Shown here: one piece after another, positions 57,492 to 64,000 of the stretch | Position numbering within the stretch: the first letter of the stretch is position 1 | How the letters are laid out: every line of letters starts with the position of its first letter | Assembly: GCF_014204795.1 (NCBI RefSeq) | Contig: NZ_JACHMB010000001.1 | Coordinates: 3,162,001-3,226,000 of the forward strand | Direction: 5' to 3' | Origin: Nonomuraea jabiensis | GTDB lineage: Bacteria; Actinomycetota; Actinomycetes; Streptosporangiales; Streptosporangiaceae | DNA: 64,000 nt | Program-made: the position numbers and the translations under genes | Notes under the pieces: generated by a model | What the model was told of the DNA's origin: nothing | What the model saw: the letters and a program-made list of their open reading frames with translations, nothing else | Database searches by the model: none

Positions 57492-59291
57492 GTGACTTCG
57501 GAGAAGCGGCACGAAAAGGCACGGGGCCGGCTCGCCGGGCTGGCCACGGCGGCGATCGGCGCCTCGATCCTGCTGACGATCACCATAGGCCTCCTCGGCC
57601 CATCCCCGATGGTGCCCGCACTCACCGGCCCGACCTGGCAGCCGCCGTACTCCCTCGACGTCCACCCCAACCCTTACCTGGTGATCGCCTTCGCCGCCGC
57701 CGCAATCATTCTCGGCGGCCTCGGCCTCCTAACCGCCCTCACCCTGACCCGCCCCCCAAAGCCCCCGCACCCCTCCACCCCCAACACCCCACCCCCCACC
57801 AGCCCAGGGCACACCACCTCCCCACAGCCAACTCCGACGCAGCCAGATACCCCGCCGCCCCCTGCGCCGGAGGCAGCCGGAATCCGGACCGACGCGACGG
57901 GGACAGATGTGCCGCAACCCTGTGCGCCGGGGGCAGCTGGGCCCCGGACCGACGCGACACGGACAGATGTGCCGCGAGCAGCTGCGCTGGGGGTATCTGC
58001 GGCACTGCCGACGAAGCGCGGGTCACTGTCGAGCAAGCTTTGGACGCTGCCGAGCGCCCGCCTCCTCGTCCTGATCGGCTGCACAGCCGCCGCGATCCTG
58101 GCGTTCCTACCGCCATCCGGCTCCGGCGATCACCTCAACTACGCCGCCTACGGCCGCATGGTGACACTGGGCCTCAGCCCGTACACCCATGGCGCGGTAG
58201 ACCTGCCAGGCGACCCCATAGCGGACGCGGTCGAGGAGCCGTGGCGCGAGGAGCCGAGCGTGTACGGCCCGGTGGCCACAGCCGTACAAGCGATGGCGAG
58301 CTGGATCGGCGGAGACTCCCTCCGCCTGACGATATTCATGCTGGCCCTGTTCAACGCCGCCGCGTTCATAGCGACGGGCCTGCTCATCGACCGTTTCACC
58401 AGAGACGACCCGACCAGACGCCTGCGCGCCGCACTCCTGTGGACAGCCAACCCCCTCCTGCTCTACCAACTGGTAGCAGGAATGCACGTGGACACCCTCG
58501 CCATCGCCTGCATGGTCGCCGCCCTCCTGGCCAGAAGCCGCCCCACAGGCTCCGGCGTCCTGCTCGGGCTAGGAGTGGCGATCAAGGTCAATGCCGGCCT
58601 AGTGGCCCTCGGTCCCGCCTGGGAGCTACGACGCCGCCCCGCCCGCCTGGCCCTCATGGCGGCCTGCGCACTCGCCGTAGTGGTCATCGGGTACGCGCTC
58701 GTCGGCCCGGAAGCGATCGCCCCGATGACGCGCACCAGCAAGTCGATCTCCCACGCCTCGTTCTGGAAGCTCGTCCAGGGCTGGCTCCAGTCCATCGTGG
58801 GCACAGGCAGCGCCTACCGAGGAGAGATCCAGATCGGCTCACTCCTGGTGCTCGCGCTCCTCGCCTGGTCCCTGCTCCGTCTGGCTTCCCGCTCCCGCCA
58901 ACCTGGCCCCCCTCGAACACCCACACCGAGCAACGAGGCCCCGGTTGTGGCTGCCGGCCTGATGGTCGCTTACGTGTTCGCCACTCCGTACATCCTCCCC
59001 TGGTACGACGGACTGGCCCTCGGGTTGCTGGCGCTGGTGGCGGCCTCCGCGGTGGACGGCTTCGTGGTCGCCCACCTGCTGGTCCTGTCGTTGGCATACC
59101 TCCCGGCCAGAGTGGAGGGGCAGCCAGAGGATCTCGACTGGCTCAGGGAGGTGGTCCGGCCTCAACTCGCGTGGGCGCTGCTGGCCCTGGCGGTGGCATT
59201 GGTCGTGTGGGCGTGGCGAACCGCCAGCCGGGAACACCTGCCATCGGCGTCGGTCCAGCGTGGCGAGTTAGAGACGAGCACTGATCGTTAG
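57492..59291 (+). CDS. MptB-like polyprenol-phosphate-dependent mannosyltransferase
   Basis: About 599 residues, GT-C fold with about 12-13 membrane helices. A proline-rich cytosolic loop (about 95-170) lies between the first two helices and the main part. GSGDHLNYAAYGRMV and the SYS/HGPYSP-like ...YTHGAVDLPGDP region match mycobacterial MptB/Rv1459-type alpha-1,6-mannosyltransferases. GTG 57492 is a best guess; TTG 57468 and GTG 57474 also fit. The loop contains a 20-residue tandem duplication. Confidence 0.75.
   Translation: MTSEKRHEKARGRLAGLATAAIGASILLTITIGLLGPSPMVPALTGPTWQPPYSLDVHPNPYLVIAFAAAAIILGGLGLLTALTLTRPPKPPHPSTPNTPPPTSPGHTTSPQPTPTQPDTPPPPAPEAAGIRTDATGTDVPQPCAPGAAGPRTDATRTDVPRAAALGVSAALPTKRGSLSSKLWTLPSARLLVLIGCTAAAILAFLPPSGSGDHLNYAAYGRMVTLGLSPYTHGAVDLPGDPIADAVEEPWREEPSVYGPVATAVQAMASWIGGDSLRLTIFMLALFNAAAFIATGLLIDRFTRDDPTRRLRAALLWTANPLLLYQLVAGMHVDTLAIACMVAALLARSRPTGSGVLLGLGVAIKVNAGLVALGPAWELRRRPARLALMAACALAVVVIGYALVGPEAIAPMTRTSKSISHASFWKLVQGWLQSIVGTGSAYRGEIQIGSLLVLALLAWSLLRLASRSRQPGPPRTPTPSNEAPVVAAGLMVAYVFATPYILPWYDGLALGLLALVAASAVDGFVVAHLLVLSLAYLPARVEGQPEDLDWLREVVRPQLAWALLALAVALVVWAWRTASREHLPSASVQRGELETSTDR
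57861..57980 (+). repeat. 60-bp in-frame tandem duplication
   Basis: Units 57861-57920 and 57921-57980 are nearly identical (rTDATgTDVP type), with a decayed third copy after 57981. They encode 20 residues each in the Pro-rich loop of the MptB-like protein. The unit is a multiple of three, so the frame is kept. Confidence 0.85.
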
Positions 59292-59541
59292 CGGCTGCTG
59301 AGTGAGGGCTTGGGTGCTGGGAGTTCCCCTATGTGTTCGCCGCGTCGTGCGCCTTGCGCCTGACCGCCTCCTGGCAGACCCACCCACGGCAGTCGTCCCG
59401 CTCCAGGCCGCGCTCGCCACCGGGGTGGTCGGCGTCGACACCATGCCGACCACCTGGTCCCCTGTCACCTGGTCACCTGCCACATAGTCACCTGCCATCT
59501 GGACAACCCCAGCTCATGCGGACGGTGCTCGCAGTTCCTGC
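59292..59541. other. 250-bp spacer between convergent genes
   Basis: No gene. It has several GTCACCTG-type motifs (59465-59500: cacctggtcacctgccac) and no clear hairpin with a T run. Confidence 0.4.
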
Positions 59542-62500
59542 TCAGTCTTCAGGAACGGTGGTGAGTTGAAGGGCGCGGACGCAGGCGGCCAGGGTCAGCG
59601 GAACGGCCACCGTCAGGGCCATGGCGGGGATGGCGATGCCGGAGTCGTTCATGAGGAAGCCGACGAAGGCGCACGTGAGGGCGCCGAACAGGCCGGCCCG
59701 GAGGGTGGGGGCCAATCGGTAGGCCTGGCCGAGGGCGGAGGCGCCCCATCGCGAGGGGCGGTCGAGTATCAGGAACAGGAAGGCAAGCGCGACCAGCGAG
59801 AGGAGGGTCAGTGACCAGTTCCCGACGGTTACGCCGATCATGGCGCTGAACTTGCGCCCGACGACGGTCCACGCCTGGCCGTCGATGATCTGCTGGACGA
59901 AGTTGCCCAGGTGGGTGCGCTGGGAGTCGGGGCGCAGCCAGTCGAACACCGAGAGGGCACCCACGAGCACGGCCCCCATGAGCCCGACGAGGAGGAGTCT
60001 CAGCAGCGATACGCGTTTGCCGGAAAGCAGAATGAGGAAGACCGCCAGGCCGATCACGAACGCCGGTACACCGCCGAAGTCGGCCCCCCACGAAGGCCAC
60101 CCGTCCGCGAAGACGGCGAGCCCCCCGTACAGGGCGCACGCCGCCACGACCACGACCCTGGACACCCCTCGGCTGAGCAACCACTGGGCCACGCCTGCGA
60201 GTCCGAGGATGGTGCCCGTGGCGTAGACGGCGAAGGCGATGTTGCTGAAGCCGTAGAAACGGCCTCCGGTCACGGGCTCGTAGCCGGTCACCGCGTTCAC
60301 CTGGAGCCTGGAACCGGACATGACGTCGATGAGGAGCGCGAGGGAGGTGACGGCGGCGACCACGGTGAGCGGGCCCAGCACGTGCGCCCGCCACGGACCG
60401 GCGAAGGCCAGGGCGGTGAGCAGTCCGGCGATGGCCACGATCGTCACGATCACCGACAGCATCGGTACGGGGAGAGTCCACCAGGGCACCAGTTGGGCCA
60501 GGAACGTGGAGACGGGGATGGCTCCGCTGATCACTGCGACGATCTGGACGGATTTGAGGAGCCTGGAGTTGTTCGCGAAATCGCCGTCTGAGCTGACGAG
60601 GGCTGAGGTGCCCGCCTGTGCAGTGGACGGCCGCTCGGTGGACGGCCGCTCGGTGGACGGCCGCTCGGTGGACGGCCGCTCGGTGGACGGCCGCTCGGTG
60701 GACGGCCGCTCGGTGGACGGCCGCTCGGTGGACGGCCGCTCGACGGGCTGGGGCTGGGGCTGAGTGGACGGGTGTTCGGCGGATGAGGGGTCGGTGGATG
60801 AGGGGTCGGTGGACGGGATTTCGGTGGGTGGGAGGTTGGTGGCGGGGGGCTTGGCGCCGGGAGGAGTGGGGGGAGCGGTGTTTCGGCGGCGGCGGAGGGC
60901 CAGGGCGGCGAAGGCGTAGAAGAGGAGCTGGACCGTCACGAGTACGGCGAAGAACGGGCCGCGTACTTCCCGGAGCACCTGGCTGGCCAGGTCCCCGTCC
61001 GCCAGTTCCGCCACCGTTTCGGCCGGTGTGGCGGCGGATGGGCCGTTGGGTTGCCAGGGGCGGCCGACCACCTGGCGCGGGGCGGGAAGGCCCAGGAGTT
61101 GGATGGCGGTGGCGGTGAGGTCGGTGATGGTGACCAGGGCGTCCTGGCGGGTGGAGGTGGCCGTGAGGTAGCCGTGGTCGTACGGTCGGCCGCTCGGCGA
61201 CGGGCCCTTGGCGATCGCCACGTGGAGGTGGGCGATCGGGGACACGTCCGAAATGCCGGCCACGAGGATGGTGGTGTTGGGGGGCAGTTTGGCGATCAGG
61301 GCGCCGATCTGCTGGTCCGCCTTGGTCGCGGCCGCCTGCCGGGCCGCGGCCGGGAGCGGGGTGGGGACGCCGTACTCGTCCAGCGGCTGCGCGGTCCAGG
61401 CGGTTGCCAGGTCGGCGGCCTCCATGATGATCAGGTTGTACGGGGTCAGGTCGCCGGCGGCGTCAAGAGTGGGGGCGTATTTGGCGATGCTTCCGGACTT
61501 GTCGGCTCCGGCAAGTGCGGCGCCTGGGCCGATGGCGGCGACCTTGCCTCCGTTGTCCGTCACCAGCTGGCCCAGCGTGCCGAGTTGGGCGTCGAACCCG
61601 GTTTCGGACTGGTAGGCGGTCAGGGCGGGCCAGTTCGGGATCTTGGCCGCTTCCCCGGTGAGTTGGGGGGTGGGGGGTTGGAGGCAGCCCTTGCCTGCCG
61701 TACCGGCTCGCTGGCCTGCTGAGACGGTCAACCAGCCCGCTGTGGGGCAGGTGATGCCGCGGTCCGGGGGTGGGACGGCTCGGGTGGAGAGGGAGGCGGA
61801 GGCGCCCTGGCTGAGGAGAGACCAGAGGTTGGGGTTCCGGGACGGGTTGAGGTCGCTCCATTCGAGCCCGGGCACGCCGATGAGGGCTACGTGGGCTTGA
61901 TCGAGCCCTTGGGTGGTCTGGTGGTCCTGCTGAGCACCAACGGTGGCGGAGGGGTCTTTGGCCGCTGCTCTGGCAGGCGTGCCCGGGAATGGGGATGTCG
62001 TGGCGGCGTAGGCAGGGGGTGGGGGCAGGCAGAGGCCGGTTGCGGTGGCCAGCGCGAAGGCCAAGGTGAGGGCGAGGGTGCCGAGAATGCGCCTGCCTGC
62101 TCTGGCGGCGGGGGCGGCGGAGGTGGCGCTGTCCGATCCGGCGGCTGGGGTGCGCGAGGTGGGGTTGCCTGCTCGGGTGGCGAGGGTGCCGAGACTGGGC
62201 CTGACCGGTCGGGTGGCGGGCGTGGCGGAGGTGGCGCTGTCCGATCCGGTGGCTGGGGTGCCGGAGGTGGGGTTGCCTGCTCGGGTGGCGAGGGTGCCGA
62301 GGCTGGGCCTGACCGACCGGGCGGCTGGGGTGCCGGAGGTGGGGTTGCCTGCTCTGGTGGCGAGGGCGCCGAGACTGGGCCTGACCGACCGGGTGGCGGG
62401 GGTGCCGGAGGTGGGGCTGCCTGATCGGGTGGCGAGGGCGCCGAGAGTGGGCCCGACCGACCGGGCGGCGGAGGTGGCGGAGGTGGCGCTGTCTGCTCCG

Positions 62501-62961
62501 GTGGCGGGAGTGCCGGAGGCGGGGTCGCCTGCTCGGGTGGCGAGGGTGCCGAGACTGGGCCTGACCGGTCGGGCGGCGGAGGTGGCGGAGGTGGCGCTGT
62601 CCGCTTCGGTGGCGGGGGTGCGGGAGGTGGAGTTGCCTGCTCGGGTGGCGAGGGTGCCGAGGCTGGGCCTGACCGACCGGGCGGCTGGGGTGCCGGAGGC
62701 GGGGTGGCTTGCTCGGCTGGCGAGGGTGCCGAGAGTGGGCCCGACCGACCGGGTGGCGGAGGTGGCGCTGTCCGATCGGGTGGTGGAGGTGCCCGAGGTG
62801 GGGTTGCCTGCGCCGGTGGTGGCCGTGCTCGTTTGTGGAGCTTCGGTGTGGTTGGGTGCTTGTGCGTCCGGGGGCGGCGGGAGTGCCGGACTGGTGGAGG
62901 TGCGCGCGGGGGCGGGGGGTGTGGGGTGGTCGCCGTCCCGGTTGGGTGTGGCGTGTGGCAT
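59542..62961 (-). CDS. Repeat-containing alkaline-phosphatase-like/polytopic membrane protein
   Basis: 1139 residues from ATG 62961. Residues 51-288: Thr/Ala/Ser-rich 12-residue modules. Residues about 291-312: a membrane or signal helix. About 350-660: a phosphatase-like fold (HVALIGVPGLEWSDL, CPTAGWLTVSAGQRA, DVSPIAHLHVA, TDLTATAIQLLG), lacking the metal-binding Asp usual in the first motif (GVPG). A membrane helix near 690 precedes the linker with eight ERPST copies (about 740-780) and then 8-9 helices. This domain order is known in actinomycetes without a function. Faces envelope glycan synthesis genes. The start could be internal, since no ribosome-binding site is strong. Confidence 0.75.
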   Translation of the reverse strand: MPHATPNRDGDHPTPPAPARTSTSPALPPPPDAQAPNHTEAPQTSTATTGAGNPTSGTSTTRSDSATSATRSVGPTLGTLASRASHPASGTPAARSVRPSLGTLATRAGNSTSRTPATEADSATSATSAARPVRPSLGTLATRAGDPASGTPATGADSATSATSAARSVGPTLGALATRSGSPTSGTPATRSVRPSLGALATRAGNPTSGTPAARSVRPSLGTLATRAGNPTSGTPATGSDSATSATPATRPVRPSLGTLATRAGNPTSRTPAAGSDSATSAAPAARAGRRILGTLALTLAFALATATGLCLPPPPAYAATTSPFPGTPARAAAKDPSATVGAQQDHQTTQGLDQAHVALIGVPGLEWSDLNPSRNPNLWSLLSQGASASLSTRAVPPPDRGITCPTAGWLTVSAGQRAGTAGKGCLQPPTPQLTGEAAKIPNWPALTAYQSETGFDAQLGTLGQLVTDNGGKVAAIGPGAALAGADKSGSIAKYAPTLDAAGDLTPYNLIIMEAADLATAWTAQPLDEYGVPTPLPAAARQAAATKADQQIGALIAKLPPNTTILVAGISDVSPIAHLHVAIAKGPSPSGRPYDHGYLTATSTRQDALVTITDLTATAIQLLGLPAPRQVVGRPWQPNGPSAATPAETVAELADGDLASQVLREVRGPFFAVLVTVQLLFYAFAALALRRRRNTAPPTPPGAKPPATNLPPTEIPSTDPSSTDPSSAEHPSTQPQPQPVERPSTERPSTERPSTERPSTERPSTERPSTERPSTERPSTAQAGTSALVSSDGDFANNSRLLKSVQIVAVISGAIPVSTFLAQLVPWWTLPVPMLSVIVTIVAIAGLLTALAFAGPWRAHVLGPLTVVAAVTSLALLIDVMSGSRLQVNAVTGYEPVTGGRFYGFSNIAFAVYATGTILGLAGVAQWLLSRGVSRVVVVAACALYGGLAVFADGWPSWGADFGGVPAFVIGLAVFLILLSGKRVSLLRLLLVGLMGAVLVGALSVFDWLRPDSQRTHLGNFVQQIIDGQAWTVVGRKFSAMIGVTVGNWSLTLLSLVALAFLFLILDRPSRWGASALGQAYRLAPTLRAGLFGALTCAFVGFLMNDSGIAIPAMALTVAVPLTLAACVRALQLTTVPED
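60623..60742. repeat. Eight perfect copies of a 15-bp unit
   Basis: GTGGACGGCCGCTCG is repeated without change eight times from 60623 to 60742. On the minus strand each copy encodes ERPST in the cytoplasmic or external linker of the large protein. Perfect identity implies recent expansion, and the length is a multiple of three. Confidence 0.97.
62098..62811. repeat. Array of 36-bp modules in the N-terminal part of the large protein
   Basis: Minus-strand translation falls into 12-residue modules: type A (SVRPSLGTLATR, seven copies plus one that runs into the membrane helix), type B (AGNPTSGTPAAR, eight), type C (SDSATSATPATR, four full and one short). Order B C A, B A, B C A, B C A, B A, B A, B C A, B C A. 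Spacing between A modules is 24 or 36 residues, always a multiple of 12. Confidence 0.88.
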
Positions 62962-63018
62962 GTACGGACCCCCATTGTTTGCCCTCGATCAACAACAGCC
63001 ACGGTAACGTGCCACATC

Positions 63019-64000
63019 GTGACAAGTGGCGAGGTGCGGGTGGTACGGCGGCAGTGGTGGGCGTGGGCGGTCGTCGTGCTCGTGGTCGCGGCGGCCGTGG
63101 CGCCCCTGGTGGTCGTGTGGCTCACCAATCCGGATGACCAGCGGCTGGTCGACCTGGACGTTTACCGCACCGGGGGCCAGATGTTGCTCGAGGGCCGGCC
63201 GGTGTACGACTATGTCACACCCGCCCCGCAGCTGTTGCCGTTCACGTATCCGCCGGTCGCCGCGATGCTGGCCGTGGGGCTGGCCGAGATGTCGTGGGGG
63301 ACGGCCCAGTGGGTCTGGACGGCCGGGATCTTCGCGGCGCTGGCCATGACCGTGTGGCTGTCGTTCAGGCAGGCGCTCAGGAAGTACGTGCCCTGGGTGT
63401 TCGCGCTGCTCATGGTGGCCTGCACGTACCTGATGCCCATCAGGGACCAGGTGCGGTTCGGGCAGGTGGACATTCTGCTGGTCGCGTTGTGCCTGGCCGA
63501 CTGCGTGGTCAAGCGGCCCTGGTGGCCGCGGGGGTTCCTGATCGGGCTGGCCACGGCCGTGAAGCTCACGCCGGGTGTCTTCCTGATCTACCTGCTGGTC
63601 ACGCGGCAGTGGCGGACGTTCTTCATGGCGGCGTTCACGACGGCGGTGCTCACGCTGCTGCCGTTCGCGGTGATCCCGAGGGACGCGTCGCAGTTCTGGT
63701 TCTCGGCGCTGCTCGACCCCGAACGCCTCGGCTCGAACGCGGGCACCACCAACCAGTCGATCCGCGGCATGCTGATCCGGCTCTATCTGCCCGAGACCGC
63801 GACGACCGCGATCTGGGTCGTGATCGTGGCCGTGGTCGGGTGGTACGGGTTCCGCGGCGCGCGGGCCGCGTACCAGGCGAATGACCAGCTCACCGCGGTC
63901 GCCCTCGTCGGGCTCATGGCCGTGCTGCTCTCGCCCGTCGCCTGGATCCACCACCTCGCCTGGGTGGTCGTGGTGCTCGGCGCGATCGTGGGCGACGGGC
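63019..64000 (+). CDS. GT87-family (DUF2029) mannosyltransferase, 3' truncated
   Basis: GTG 63019 opens a frame with no stop up to the right edge, at least 327 residues. About nine membrane helices. Early acidic loop VDLDVYRTGGQMLLEGRPVYD (D-x-D near residue 45), GQVDILLVALCLAD, GFLIGLATAVKLTPGVFL, GTTNQSIRGML, and the PVAWIHHLAWVV motif are typical of actinobacterial GT87 polyprenol-mannosyltransferases such as PimE. Divergent from the large repeat protein (57 bp between the starts). Confidence 0.88.
   Translation, partial: MTSGEVRVVRRQWWAWAVVVLVVAAAVAPLVVVWLTNPDDQRLVDLDVYRTGGQMLLEGRPVYDYVTPAPQLLPFTYPPVAAMLAVGLAEMSWGTAQWVWTAGIFAALAMTVWLSFRQALRKYVPWVFALLMVACTYLMPIRDQVRFGQVDILLVALCLADCVVKRPWWPRGFLIGLATAVKLTPGVFLIYLLVTRQWRTFFMAAFTTAVLTLLPFAVIPRDASQFWFSALLDPERLGSNAGTTNQSIRGMLIRLYLPETATTAIWVVIVAVVGWYGFRGARAAYQANDQLTAVALVGLMAVLLSPVAWIHHLAWVVVVLGAIVGDG

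Noticed and set aside
60623..60742. CRISPR-like array
   Set aside because: 15-bp units in direct contact, no spacers, no cas genes; it is a tandem repeat within a coding sequence.
62045..63007. Plus-strand frame of 320 codons opposite the repeat array
   Set aside because: The 36-bp period keeps several frames open. The minus frame is continuous with a recognisable membrane protein, and the plus frame has no ribosome-binding site or domain.

Overview
High-GC actinomycete chromosome, most like a Streptosporangiaceae member (Nonomuraea-type). The grounds are GC-rich third codon positions, many GTG starts, large BTAD and LuxR regulators, CrgA, class E sortase, and the FhaA-FhaB-PstP-FtsW-PbpA-PknA-PknB cluster beside tRNA-Leu, an arrangement known from Mycobacterium and Streptomyces. 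Genus is an inference; there is no 16S rRNA gene in the window.

1-16 kb: 3' part of a copper P-type ATPase; divergent MFS transporter and MocR regulator; a universal stress protein; two giant ATPase-type regulators (BTAD/SARP-like and LuxR/LAL-like) flanking a 53-residue protein; an HTH_67-like protein; a secreted repeat protein; a CadD-like transporter; a small phosphatase; an ArsR-like regulator with a membrane coiled-coil partner; a membrane glycosyltransferase.

16-28 kb: PIN toxin-antitoxin pair, alpha/beta hydrolase, NarL-type two-component system, MBL hydrolase, PadR regulator behind a perfect 23-nt operator-like dyad, SnoaL/SRPBCC pair, Tat-exported Rieske protein, OmpR-type two-component system divergent from a secreted protein, a cyclophilin, then 750 bp of gene-free degenerate repeats.

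28-40 kb: conserved cell-division and envelope block: rhomboid protease, CrgA, class E sortase, 52-residue membrane protein and TrpG-like amidotransferase converge on the serine/threonine kinase-peptidoglycan operon running from fhaA to pknB. A bidirectional terminator separates the two sides. tRNA-Leu(CAG) lies upstream of fhaA.

40-57 kb: two CNNM/CorC proteins, an LCP ligase, GPP34, a thiamin salvage set (TenA, and a TPP-riboswitch-controlled NCS1 permease), DNA repair (Fpg/Nei, Ogt), a PAS-GAF-PAS histidine kinase, partner-switch components (RsbW-like ATPase, STAS), a short YidC paralogue with two small membrane proteins, and another OmpR-type two-component system.

55.7-64 kb: envelope glycan-like region with a GT2, an MptB-like and a GT87 glycosyltransferase and a 1139-residue phosphatase-fold/polytopic membrane protein. 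Its most unusual feature is repetitive coding DNA with 12-residue (36-nt) modules in two different genes, plus 15-nt and 60-nt in-frame repeats.
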